64,000 nt of DNA from Mesorhizobium sp. SCN 65-20 (GTDB lineage: Bacteria > Pseudomonadota > Alphaproteobacteria > Rhizobiales > Rhizobiaceae), in assembly GCA_001724355.1 (NCBI GenBank), contig MEEF01000005.1, positions 1 to 64,000 on the forward strand. The letters run 5' to 3'. How positions within the stretch are numbered: the first letter of the stretch is position 1; the number at the start of each line of letters is the position of its first letter. The notes under the pieces were generated by a model. It made no database searches. It was not told where the DNA came from and saw nothing but the letters and a program-made list of their open reading frames with translations. The position numbers were made by a program, and so were the translations under genes. Shown piece by piece: positions 48,393 through 56,886 of this stretch.

Positions 48393-49529
48393 ATGACTGG
48401 ACTGTTCGACAAGAGGGTAGCGAAGGGGATGGCGGCTTCTGCGCTGGCGGTCGCTGCCGTGCTGTACGCCGGCGTGGCCGGCGCGCAGGAGAAGTTCGAC
48501 CTCGATGCGCTGATCGAGGCGGCCAAGAAGGAGCCGCCGATCAGCGTCTATTCGAGCACCGGCAAGATCGTGAAGCAGGCCGAGAACTTCACCAAGAAGT
48601 ACGGCGTGCAGGCAACCGGCACCAAGGCGAACGCCGCGGCACAGCTCGAGATGGTGATCCGCGAGGGCCAGGCCAAGAACGTGCAGGGCGACGTGATCCA
48701 GATCAGCGACGTGCCGGCCGGCGTGGCGCAGCTTGTGCCGCAGGGCTTCGTCGAGAGCTGGCTGCCACCGGATCTCGCTGACAAGATCCCGGCCAAGTAC
48801 CAGAACCCGCTGACCATCTCTAACGAGGCCAACGTCTTCGCCTACAACACACAGCTCAACGAGAGTTGCCCGGTGAAGAATATCTGGGAGCTGACCGAGG
48901 CCAAGTGGAAGGGCAAGGTCGCGATGCAGGACCCGCTCAACAAGGCGTCCTATGTCGACTGGTTCAACCAGATGGCGACGAACGCCGACGACAAGGTGGC
49001 AGCCGCCTACAAGGAGCACTATGGCAAGGACCTGGTGACCGACGAGGAGGGCGCAACGGCTGCCTGGGTGAAGGCGCTCGCCGCCAACGGGCCGCTGCTC
49101 ACCGACGCCGATGAGGGAGCTGCTCAGGCCGTGGGCGCACCGGACCAGAAGGAGCAGTTCATCGGCCTGATGAGCTCGGCCAAGTTCCGCAACAACAAGG
49201 ACGTCGGCAGCAAGCTCGGCCTTTGCGCCGGGCTCCAGCCCTTCGCCGGGTGGATGTATCCGAGCCTCGGCTTCATCGCCAAGGGCACCGACAGCCCCAA
49301 CGCGGCGAAGCTCTTCATCCACTACCTGCTGACGGAGGAGGGCATCGCCCCGCAGGCGGACGACGGCAAGATGTCGACCAACGCCGACGCGAAGCTGCCG
49401 GAAGACGAACCGTCCGGCATCGGCAAGGTCCTCGACCAGATCTTCCCCTACGACTCGGCGACCGCCCAGAGCGACTGGGATGCGCGCCAGGATTGGCAGG
49501 ATCTCTGGCGGGTCAATTACCAGAAATAG
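48393..49529 (+). CDS. ABC transporter substrate-binding protein, copy 1
   Basis: 378 residues, signal peptide about 1-31 (ending VAGAQ). The mature part DLDALIEAAKKEPPISVYSSTGK opens a type II binding fold of the FbpA/AfuA/PotD group. It lacks the adjacent Tyr-Tyr pair that binds ferric iron in FbpA, so iron is unlikely. It is clearly paralogous to the next gene (shared AENFTKKYGVQATG, REGQAKNV, SCPVKNIWELT, SPNAAKLFIHY, DWDARQDWQDLWRV). A phosphorylated ligand is inferred from the locus. Confidence 0.88.
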   Translation: MTGLFDKRVAKGMAASALAVAAVLYAGVAGAQEKFDLDALIEAAKKEPPISVYSSTGKIVKQAENFTKKYGVQATGTKANAAAQLEMVIREGQAKNVQGDVIQISDVPAGVAQLVPQGFVESWLPPDLADKIPAKYQNPLTISNEANVFAYNTQLNESCPVKNIWELTEAKWKGKVAMQDPLNKASYVDWFNQMATNADDKVAAAYKEHYGKDLVTDEEGATAAWVKALAANGPLLTDADEGAAQAVGAPDQKEQFIGLMSSAKFRNNKDVGSKLGLCAGLQPFAGWMYPSLGFIAKGTDSPNAAKLFIHYLLTEEGIAPQADDGKMSTNADAKLPEDEPSGIGKVLDQIFPYDSATAQSDWDARQDWQDLWRVNYQK

Positions 49530-49596
49530 CGCTTGCACTGCCGCGCCCGGCAGGCCTGCCGGGCGCGTTTCAGCCGGAACCTGACGGGAGGAAGCG

Positions 49597-50739
49597 ATGA
49601 AACCGGCGTTTGGAACAAGCAGGAAAATAGCATTGGCGACGACGGCGCTGGCGAGCCTGATGGCCGGCGCCGTTCTGGCAGCGGCTCCGGCGCGTGCCCA
49701 GGCATTCGATCTCAACGCGCTGGTCGATGCGGCGAAGAAGGAAGCGCCGATCAACATCTACGACAGCACCGGCAAGATCGTCGAAATGGCCGAGAACTTC
49801 ACCAAGAAGTACGGCGTGCAGGCGACGGGCATCAAGGTTTCGGCGAGCGCGCAGCTCGAGATGATTGTGCGCGAGGGCCAGGCCAAGAACGTCAAGGGCG
49901 ACGTGGTGCTGATCACCGACGCGCCGGCCGGACTGGCGCAACTTCTGCCGCAGAAATTCGTCGAGAGCTATCTGCCGCCTGATATGGCCGACAAGATCCC
50001 GGCCAAGTTCCAGGATCCGCTGGCGATCACCACCAACGCTGCCATCTGGGCCTACAACACCGAGGTCTATGACAGCTGCCCGGTGAAGAACATCTGGGAA
50101 CTGACCGACCCGAAGTGGAAGGGCAGGGTGGCTTTCTATGACCCACTGTCGAAGGGCACCTATCCGGACTGGTTCAACCAGACCGCGACGCATGCAGACG
50201 ACAAGATGAAGGACGCCTACAAGGCGCATTTCGGCAAGGATATCGACGTCGGCGAAGACAGCGCAACGGCCGCCTGGGTAAAGGCCTTCGCCGGCAATGC
50301 GCCGCTGCTTGCGGACGCCGACGACGCGATCTCGGAAGCGGTCGGCGCGCCCGGCCAGAAGGAGCCGTTCTTCGGGCTGATGAGTTCGGCCAAGTTCCGC
50401 GACAATGCCGACAAGGGCTACAAGCTCGGCCTCTGCGAAGGGCTCGAGCCGTGGCCGGGCTGGACCTACGTCAAGCTCGGACTGATCGCGACCGGCACCA
50501 AGAGCCCGAACGCGGCCAAGCTGTTCATCCACTATATCCTGACCGAAGAAGGCATCGCGCCGCAGGTGAAGGACGGCAAGCTGCCGACCAATCCCGACAT
50601 CGGTCTGCCGGCGGACGAGCCCTCGGGTATCGGCAAGGTGCTGGACAAGCTGCAGCAATACGACGCCTCGACCGCGCTCGAGGACTGGGACGCGCGCCAG
50701 GATTGGCAGGACCTCTGGCGCGTCTCCTACAAGAAATAG
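49597..50739 (+). CDS. ABC transporter substrate-binding protein, copy 2
   Basis: 380 residues, signal peptide about 1-34 (ending ARAQ), then FDLNALVDAAKKEAPINIYDSTGK. It is a tandem paralogue of the preceding protein over its whole length, with no Tyr-Tyr pair either. Two binding proteins served by one permease suggest two related ligands or affinities. GGGAGG precedes the ATG. It lies 67 bases downstream of copy 1 and 81 before the HAD gene. Confidence 0.88.
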   Translation: MKPAFGTSRKIALATTALASLMAGAVLAAAPARAQAFDLNALVDAAKKEAPINIYDSTGKIVEMAENFTKKYGVQATGIKVSASAQLEMIVREGQAKNVKGDVVLITDAPAGLAQLLPQKFVESYLPPDMADKIPAKFQDPLAITTNAAIWAYNTEVYDSCPVKNIWELTDPKWKGRVAFYDPLSKGTYPDWFNQTATHADDKMKDAYKAHFGKDIDVGEDSATAAWVKAFAGNAPLLADADDAISEAVGAPGQKEPFFGLMSSAKFRDNADKGYKLGLCEGLEPWPGWTYVKLGLIATGTKSPNAAKLFIHYILTEEGIAPQVKDGKLPTNPDIGLPADEPSGIGKVLDKLQQYDASTALEDWDARQDWQDLWRVSYKK

Positions 50740-50820
50740 CTTCCCGGTGGGCTAGGGACGGAGCCCTTCTCCTTCGGCTCCGTCCCACTTTTTTCGCCGG
50801 GACGAAATGGAGACTTGAAG

Positions 50821-51627
50821 ATGTCGAAAAGCTCGGGGCGCAAGCTCGTGCCACCCAGGGCGCTGCTGCTGGATTTCGGCGGCGTGATCGTGGCGACCAC
50901 GCATGTGCCGGGATGGCGCGAGCGGCTGGCCTCGCATGTGCATAGCCTGCTCGATCAGGCCGGGGTGAAGGCGCCCGAGCTTTCGGTCGAGCAGATCGCT
51001 GATGACATCAAGGCGGGCGGCGTGGCCGACTCGCACTGGAAGGATGCGATGTCGCGGCCATTCTCGCCGCGCGAACTGCGCCATGAGGAATTCTGGGGCG
51101 ATTTCGTTGCGGGCGATTGGCCCAGGCCGGCCCGGGACGTGGTGGTGGCCGAGGCCTATGACCTCTGCCGCAAGATGGGCACCTGGAAGAGCGAGCGCGT
51201 CGTGCGTAAGGGCATGCTGGATCTTCTCGATGCAGCCGATGCGGCGGGCGTGCCGGTGGGCATCGTCAGCAACGCGCTCTGCGGGCAGGTTCATGTCGAC
51301 TTCCTCGAAACGCATGGGCTGACCGGGCGCTTCGCCGTCGTCATCCACAGCGACGAGGTGAAGGTGCGCAAGCCAAATCCGGAGATGATCTGGCTCGCCA
51401 CGCGCGCGCTTGGCATCGAGGCGGGCGATGCCTGGTATGTCGGCGACAATTTCGACCGCGACGTGCTGTGCGGCCAGCGTGCCGGAGTTGGGGGGAATAT
51501 CCTGATGGAGGCCAAGGGCACCTACGACCTGCCTTACGAACTCAAGCTCAAGCCGGATGCGATCGTGGCCGATCCGGTCGGGTTGCTCGCCCTGTTCACC
51601 GAGGCGACGCGGGGGATCGCAGCATGA
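50821..51627 (+). CDS. HAD-superfamily hydrolase (putative phosphatase)
   Basis: 268 residues. Motif I LLLDFGGVI carries the nucleophile Asp (the second motif Asp is Gly, as in the DFGGV subgroup). Motif II is VGIVSNAL, motif III has Lys in KVRKPNPEM, and motif IV is WYVGDNFDRDV. A cap region (about 40-125) gives substrate selection. HAD enzymes of this kind usually act on small phosphate esters. Gly in place of the general acid Asp is worth checking. Its stop overlaps the next ATG. Confidence 0.85.
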   Translation: MSKSSGRKLVPPRALLLDFGGVIVATTHVPGWRERLASHVHSLLDQAGVKAPELSVEQIADDIKAGGVADSHWKDAMSRPFSPRELRHEEFWGDFVAGDWPRPARDVVVAEAYDLCRKMGTWKSERVVRKGMLDLLDAADAAGVPVGIVSNALCGQVHVDFLETHGLTGRFAVVIHSDEVKVRKPNPEMIWLATRALGIEAGDAWYVGDNFDRDVLCGQRAGVGGNILMEAKGTYDLPYELKLKPDAIVADPVGLLALFTEATRGIAA

Positions 51628-52496
51628 TCGGCATCGACGAAGCCAGGCATTTGCGCGACGTCGCCGAGCGCGCGTCCAAGCTGATGCGCGAACCGCTGCT
51701 GGCGGCATTCCGTTCGCACATTTCGGTCGACTACAAGGTCGACCTGCACGACGTGGTCACCAGGTACGACAAGGAATCGGAAATAGCGATCCGCGCCTTC
51801 ATCCTGGGTGAAGTTCCGGACTCAGCCGTGCTCGGCGAGGAGGAGGGAGCGAGCGGCGAGGGCCGGGTGCAATGGTATGTCGACCCCATCGACGGCACCG
51901 CCAATTTCGCCCGCGGGCTTGCCTTCTGGTGCGTTTCCGTCGGCGCCGTCATCGACGGTGAGATCGTCGCGGGAGCCGTCTACGATCCGGTGGCCGACCT
52001 GTTGTTCTCGGCCGATCTTTCCGGCGCCTGGCTGAATGGCGAGCGGCTCAAATCCCGCTCGGTGCCCGACGAACGGCATGCAGCGCTGATCACGGGCTAT
52101 CCGGTGGAGCGCGATCTCAGGCTCGACGGCCGCGATCGGGCGCTCGCCAATTTCAGCGAACTGGTCGAGACGTTCTCGGCATTGCGGCGGCCGGGGAGCG
52201 CTGCGCTCAGCATTTGCCACGTCGCCGCCGGCTGGACGGACGCCGCAGCCGGCTTCGGCGTGAATGCCTGGGACGTGGCGGCGTCGATCCTGATCCTGCG
52301 CCAGGCCGGGGGCAGCTATCGGTCCCTGACCCTCGGCAAGGTCGATGCGGGCGCCCGGGATTTCATGTGCCCCGGCTATGTCGCGCTCGGCGAGGGCGCC
52401 GACTATCCGACGCTGATGCGGGTGGCGCGCGATATCTCGGACAGGCGCGACGCCGCTGGCCGGCCGAAGCTCTCGGTCGCCGGAGGCGGGGCATGA
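51624..52496 (+). CDS. Inositol-monophosphatase-family enzyme, copy 1
   Basis: 290 residues. Motifs of the Mg-dependent lithium-sensitive family are present: VLGEEEG, the metal-binding YVDPIDGTANFARG, and NAWDVAASILILRQAGG. The family includes IMPase, fructose-1,6-bisphosphatase-like and PAP phosphatases. It probably removes phosphate from a sugar or inositol phosphate. Four-base ATGA overlap with the HAD gene. It is a distant relative of the gene at 52631; both retain DPIDGTANFAR. Confidence 0.87.
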   Translation: MIGIDEARHLRDVAERASKLMREPLLAAFRSHISVDYKVDLHDVVTRYDKESEIAIRAFILGEVPDSAVLGEEEGASGEGRVQWYVDPIDGTANFARGLAFWCVSVGAVIDGEIVAGAVYDPVADLLFSADLSGAWLNGERLKSRSVPDERHAALITGYPVERDLRLDGRDRALANFSELVETFSALRRPGSAALSICHVAAGWTDAAAGFGVNAWDVAASILILRQAGGSYRSLTLGKVDAGARDFMCPGYVALGEGADYPTLMRVARDISDRRDAAGRPKLSVAGGGA

Positions 52497-52524
52497 CGGC
52501 GGTGGAGACGCCCCGTGCACTAGT

Positions 52525-52540
52525 TTGCACAAATCTTGCC
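52525..52540. promoter_or_regulatory. Half-site of the LacI-type operator
   Basis: TTGCAC-AAAT-CTTGCC: left arm perfect and central AAAT identical to the site at 56887, right arm degraded. It lies 70 bases before O3. Confidence 0.35.
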
Positions 52541-52594
52541 ATTTCGGCACAGAATGATGCAAAGGAAATTATCAATTGCATGGTGTTGACGAAC

Positions 52595-52610
52595 TTGCAC
52601 GCGTGTGCAA
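52595..52610. promoter_or_regulatory. LacI-type operator O3, internal to the gene cluster
   Basis: TTGCAC-GCGT-GTGCAA is perfectly palindromic over all 16 bases. It sits in the 134-base gap between the two IMPase-family genes, 20 bases before the second start, implying a second regulated promoter for the downstream phosphatase genes. Confidence 0.75.
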
Positions 52611-52630
52611 CTTGACCTTAGGAACTACGC

Positions 52631-53464
52631 ATGAGCATTGACATGACCGTTCACGCCACAGCCCCGCAGACCCGCGTCGATACCGAGCTCGACCGGCGTT
52701 CCGCCTTCTGCCGCGAGATCGCCCGATCCGCGGGCGCGGTCGCCATGGACGGCTTCAAGAACCGTGTGCCGGGCTTCGGTATGAAAGGGCCTCAGGACTT
52801 CCTCACGGAAACCGATGCGGCCGTTGAAAGGCACCTCAAGGCACGGATCGCCGAGGCGTTTCCCGAGGACGGTTTCCTCGGCGAGGAGACGGGCGGAGCG
52901 ATCAAGCCGGAGATCTGGGTCGTCGACCCCATCGACGGCACCGCAAACTTCGCCCGCGACATTCCGCATTTCTGCATCGCCATCGCCTTCGTCAGCAACG
53001 GGCAGACCGAGATCGGCGCGATCTACAATCCCGCCCTCGACGAACTCTATTTCGCCCGGCGCGGCGAGGGGGCGACGCGCAACGGCAAGCCGATCTCGGT
53101 TGCGAAGACCGGCGACTTCGACGCGGCTTGCGTCGAGTTCGGCTGGTCGAACCGCAAGTCGAATGCGCGCTACATCGAGGTGCTCTCCAACATCCTCGAC
53201 CAGGGCGCCAATGTGCGCCGCGGCGCTTCTGGCGCACTCGGCCTCGCCTATGTCGCCGACGGGCGCTCCGACGCCTACGCCGAACTGCACATGCATCCCT
53301 GGGACTGTCTAGCGGGCCTGCTGATGGTGAAGGAAGCGGGCGGTGTCGTCGGGCCATATCTCGCGGTCGGGGGGCTGGCCGATGGTGGCGCGGTGCTTGC
53401 GGCAGCGCCCGGCGTTGCGGCAGGCATGAGCACTGCAACCGGCATTCCGCTCGAAGCGCGCTGA
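52631..53464 (+). CDS. Inositol-monophosphatase-family enzyme, copy 2
   Basis: 277 residues. FLTETDAAVE, FLGEETGG, WVVDPIDGTANFARD and HPWDCLAGLLMVKEAGG are the IMPase metal and substrate motifs, all intact and close to the canonical form. It should hydrolyse inositol phosphate or a similar monophosphate. AGGA precedes the start and the perfect operator O3 lies just upstream. Twelve bases separate it from the DSP-like gene. Confidence 0.9.
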   Translation: MSIDMTVHATAPQTRVDTELDRRSAFCREIARSAGAVAMDGFKNRVPGFGMKGPQDFLTETDAAVERHLKARIAEAFPEDGFLGEETGGAIKPEIWVVDPIDGTANFARDIPHFCIAIAFVSNGQTEIGAIYNPALDELYFARRGEGATRNGKPISVAKTGDFDAACVEFGWSNRKSNARYIEVLSNILDQGANVRRGASGALGLAYVADGRSDAYAELHMHPWDCLAGLLMVKEAGGVVGPYLAVGGLADGGAVLAAAPGVAAGMSTATGIPLEAR

Positions 53465-53476
53465 GGCAAGGACGTC

Positions 53477-54109
53477 ATGGACATGAACAGCCCGCGTTAC
53501 GAGCGACCGGTGCTCAGTCTGATCGAGCGCGACGTCGCCGGCTACGGCGTCGATGTCTATATCGGCGGCATGGAGGGGGCCGGCGACCTGGACCTGCTCA
53601 GGGAAAAGAACATCACCACGGTGGTGAACTGCGCGGTCAATCTCGACTTCAACTATGCGACGGAGCCGTTCGGCGAAGGCGAGGCGGCGGATGTCATCTA
53701 CGGCGTGGGCGCCGTCCGCTACTACAAGCTCGGGCTGATCGACGGCCACGGCAACCCCGAGACCATGATGCTGTCGGGGTTTTATCTGCTGCGCGGCGCC
53801 CTGAGTCAGGTGCTGCCTGAAAAAGCCACCTATCGGCGGCGCGAGAAGGGCAACGTTCTCATCAACTGCCGAGGCGGCCGCAGTCGCTCGGTGTCGCTGG
53901 TGGCACTCTTCCTGCATGTCGAGATGCCCGAGAAATTCCCGACACTCGACGATGCGCTCGACCATGTGCGTACCCGCCGCGAGTTGCGCCGCGACGAATG
54001 GCACGAGGCGCCAAAGCCGATGTTGGTCGAGGCCGCTCGCAAGGCGGCCCAGTGGATTGCGATGATCGAAAACGGATTGCCGGCCCCCGTCTTGGCCGCA
54101 CGAGACTGA
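53477..54109 (+). CDS. Dual-specificity/tyrosine-phosphatase-like protein
   Basis: 210 residues. The CX5R loop is CRGGRSR within VLINCRGGRSRSVSLVALFL. The usual His before the Cys is Asn. The upstream DVYIGGMEGAGDLDLLREKNITTVVNC matches the start of DSP-type folds. In bacteria such proteins can act on phosphoproteins, nucleotides or phosphoinositides. Given its place between IMPase and metallophosphoesterase genes, a small phosphorylated metabolite is a plausible substrate. The general-acid Asp is not obvious. Confidence 0.75.
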   Translation: MDMNSPRYERPVLSLIERDVAGYGVDVYIGGMEGAGDLDLLREKNITTVVNCAVNLDFNYATEPFGEGEAADVIYGVGAVRYYKLGLIDGHGNPETMMLSGFYLLRGALSQVLPEKATYRRREKGNVLINCRGGRSRSVSLVALFLHVEMPEKFPTLDDALDHVRTRRELRRDEWHEAPKPMLVEAARKAAQWIAMIENGLPAPVLAARD

Positions 54110-54138
54110 CGGCCGCCCGCCTGCGCAGCGAGAATGAA

Positions 54139-55866
54139 ATGAAGATTGCCGTCATCGCAGACCCGCACTTCCACGACATCGACAACCGCCAGGGTGTGGC
54201 GCGAGGCGACCGGGTGGCGATCCGGACCCTGGCCGACACCAACGCCTCGACGCGCGTATTCAACGAGAGCTTCCATGCCACGCGTGCCCTGCTCGACGAC
54301 ATTGTCCGGCGCGGCATCTCGCTGGTCGTCGTTGCCGGCGACCTGACCGACGACGGCCAGCAGTCGACCATGGCGGCGGCGACGGCGCTGTTCGCCGACT
54401 ATTCCCGGCGCTTCGGCCTGCGCTTCGTGGGGACGCCGGGCAACCACGACCTTTACGCCATACACGGGAGGCACCAGAGCAAGCGCTTCCTCAACCCCGA
54501 CGGCTTGCCCACGCTGGTGACCAGCGATCCGGACATGGGGCGCGGAAATTCGGTCGAGCGCATCGTTTCGGCCGAGATGTATTGCGGCGGCTACGGCAGC
54601 GCGATCCCGGCGATGGAAACGTTCGGCTTCTTCCGCAGCAAGGGCGACGTGCACTGGGAGTGCCCGTTCGGACAGGACGACGCGCTTGAGGCGCGGAGCT
54701 TCGAGATCGTCTCGGCCGATGGGCAGACGCGCCGGCGCATGGTCGACGCATCGTTTCTGGTCGAGCCGGTCGAGGGGCTGTGGCTGCTCTCCATCGACGC
54801 CAATGTGTTCGAACCGAAGAACGGCGATCTCGATCCGGCGCTGGAAAAGAGCTATCACGACAGCACGGACGCCGGCTGGAACTCGATGCCGCGCAACAAG
54901 GGCTTCGTGCTCGACTGGATGCGGGATGTGGCCACGCGGGCGAAGGCCTCGGGCAAGCAGTTGATCGCGTTCTCCCACTACCCGATCATCGACCCTCTCA
55001 ACGGCACATCGGCGGACGAGGCGAGGCTGCTCAACGACACGAGCTTCCTGCGCCGCACGCCGCGGCCGGAGGTGTCGCAGGTGGCTGCCGCGACCGGCAT
55101 CAAGGTGCATTTCAGCGGCCACCTTCACATCAACGACACGGCCGTGTTCCGCGACGGCGACGACTGGCTGGTCAACATCGCAGTGCCGTCGATGGTTGGC
55201 TTCCCTCCGGCCTACAAGATCGTCGAGATCGAGGAGGGCAGGATGGACATCGAGACGGTCACGGTTGCCGACGTGCCGGGGTATGACGCCGCGTTTCCGC
55301 TCTATCGTGTGGAGGCAGCGTGGGAAGGCACCTCGGCCGCAGTCACCGAGGCCGCGAACCACGCCGATTTCCTGAGCCGCCATCTCGCCGAGATGGTGCG
55401 GCACCGCTACCTGCCCAAGGAGTGGCCCCAGGATCTCGCTGGGCTGGTTCCGCAACTCACGCTCGGAGATCTCGACCGTCTGGCGGGATGCAATGCGCCG
55501 CTGACGGCAAGCGATACCTTGCCGTTTCTCGCGTCGATTGACGAAGGGGACAGGGATGGCTGGCGCGCGCTGCCCTTCTTCGAAATGGTCGTCGACTGGT
55601 ACAGGCTGCGCAAGGGCCGCGAGATCGGGCTCGACTTCATCGCGCCCGAGCGGATCGCTGCCTATCGCCACCTGGCCGGGTGCTTCAAGGCGGGAGCCAG
55701 GCCCGACGGCAGCCTGCAAGACCGTCTGTCGGCGTTCATGCGGATGATGGTCGATTGGCTGGAGAGCGCGCCGTCACGCGACTTCTCGGTCGATCTTTCG
55801 ACCGGCGAGGTGACCGCTCGGGATCACTTGGGCCGAACGGTGCGCCGCCACACCGGGGCAGCGTGA
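54139..55866 (+). CDS. Calcineurin-like metallophosphoesterase with long C-terminal extension
   Basis: 575 residues. The metal-binding motifs are DPHFHD (residues 8-13), VVVAGDLTDDG, GTPGNHDLYA, FSHYPIID and HFSGHLHINDT: a complete calcineurin-like active site. The catalytic domain ends near residue 380; about 190 further residues form a helical extension with no recognised domain. No signal peptide, so cytosolic. Many such enzymes cleave cyclic or diester phosphates. Its 3' end overlaps the convergent lacI gene by 43 bases. Confidence 0.87.
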   Translation: MKIAVIADPHFHDIDNRQGVARGDRVAIRTLADTNASTRVFNESFHATRALLDDIVRRGISLVVVAGDLTDDGQQSTMAAATALFADYSRRFGLRFVGTPGNHDLYAIHGRHQSKRFLNPDGLPTLVTSDPDMGRGNSVERIVSAEMYCGGYGSAIPAMETFGFFRSKGDVHWECPFGQDDALEARSFEIVSADGQTRRRMVDASFLVEPVEGLWLLSIDANVFEPKNGDLDPALEKSYHDSTDAGWNSMPRNKGFVLDWMRDVATRAKASGKQLIAFSHYPIIDPLNGTSADEARLLNDTSFLRRTPRPEVSQVAAATGIKVHFSGHLHINDTAVFRDGDDWLVNIAVPSMVGFPPAYKIVEIEEGRMDIETVTVADVPGYDAAFPLYRVEAAWEGTSAAVTEAANHADFLSRHLAEMVRHRYLPKEWPQDLAGLVPQLTLGDLDRLAGCNAPLTASDTLPFLASIDEGDRDGWRALPFFEMVVDWYRLRKGREIGLDFIAPERIAAYRHLAGCFKAGARPDGSLQDRLSAFMRMMVDWLESAPSRDFSVDLSTGEVTARDHLGRTVRRHTGAA

Positions 55867-56843
55867 AAGCAGGCGCGGCTTCCGGTTGCAGGCCCGATCT
55901 CTTCCCTTTCGAGCAACGCCGAGATGTGGTCGGCGATCTGGTCGATCGGCTGGCGAAAGGTGGTGAGCTGGTAGGAGGCCCAGCCTGCCTGCTCGATGTC
56001 GTCGAAGCCGACGACGCACAGCTCGGACGGCACGTCCATGCCGAACTCGACGCGCGCCGCGTCCATGAAGCCGCAGGCCAGCAGATCGGTGACGCAGAAG
56101 GCGGCGTCTGGGCGGTCGGAGCCGCTGAGCAGCAGGCGGCCCGCCTCGAAGCCGGCGCCGTAGCCCGTGGGGCCGGCCCGGGCGATGGTGACCGCAAGCC
56201 CCGCCTCGCGTGCGGCTTCCTCGAAGCCCTGCTCGCGGGCGACGAGGCTGGGTGTGCCGGCATTCGACGAGACGACCGCGATGCGCCGGCAGCCGGCGCG
56301 GTGCAGCATGTGGAATGCCTCACGGGCGGCGGCTGTGTTGTCGACGGTGATGCTCTCGGGCCCGGCGAGGTGGTCGTCGCGGTTGATCAGGATGACGTGC
56401 TGGCCGCTGTTGATGCAGGTGTTGATCAGTGATGCCGGCGGCGTGCCTGACAGTACGATCGTGGCGTTGGCGCGGTAGTTGAGCGTCTGCCGCAGTGCCG
56501 CCTCTACGCTGGCGCTGTCGCCCGAGGTGTTGATCACCATGGCGACGCGGCTGATCGCCTGGAGGCGACGGGTGATCGCGTCGATCAGGCGCGAATGGTA
56601 GGGCGTGTTGATGTCGGCGCCGATGAGGCAGACGATGCCGCTGTCTTCATGGATGAGGCTGCGGGCCAAGTGGTTGACGTGGTATCCGAGCTTATCCGCT
56701 GCCTCGAGGACCTTTTTGCGGGTCGTCTCGGAAACGCTGGCGCCGTCGGTGAAGGTGCGGGATACCGCTGATCGCGAAACCCCGGCCAACTCGGCCACCT
56801 GCTGTGCGCTCACGAAGGATCTGCCCGGCTTCAATTCGGACAT
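55824..56843 (-). CDS. LacI-family transcriptional regulator of the transporter/phosphatase locus
   Basis: 339 residues. The N-terminal HTH (SAQQVAELAGVSRSAVSRTF) with hinge helix HVNHLARSL is followed by a periplasmic-binding-like effector domain (about 65-330, with CLIGADINTPYHSRL and VGFDDIEQAGW). It should repress in the absence, or presence, of a small ligand. A perfect copy of the TTGCAC-N4-GTGCAA palindrome lies 44 bases upstream of its start, so it probably autoregulates. That same palindrome before the transporter and phosphatase genes makes it their likely regulator. Confidence 0.9.
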   Translation of the reverse strand: MSELKPGRSFVSAQQVAELAGVSRSAVSRTFTDGASVSETTRKKVLEAADKLGYHVNHLARSLIHEDSGIVCLIGADINTPYHSRLIDAITRRLQAISRVAMVINTSGDSASVEAALRQTLNYRANATIVLSGTPPASLINTCINSGQHVILINRDDHLAGPESITVDNTAAAREAFHMLHRAGCRRIAVVSSNAGTPSLVAREQGFEEAAREAGLAVTIARAGPTGYGAGFEAGRLLLSGSDRPDAAFCVTDLLACGFMDAARVEFGMDVPSELCVVGFDDIEQAGWASYQLTTFRQPIDQIADHISALLEREEIGPATGSRACFHAAPVWRRTVRPK

Positions 56844-56886
56844 TCACAGCTCCAGTTTGGCCACCCTGGGGACGGACCCGCAGGCG

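Noticed and set aside
48393-50739. Annotating the tandem binding proteins as ferric iron (FbpA) proteins
   Set aside because: The adjacent Tyr-Tyr iron ligands of FbpA are absent in both, and the gene neighbourhood is rich in phosphatases rather than iron genes.
52493-52615. A 40-codon frame starting in the stop of the first IMPase gene and covering operator O3
   Set aside because: No ribosome site or homology; the palindromic operator within it explains the sequence better. A leader peptide cannot be excluded.
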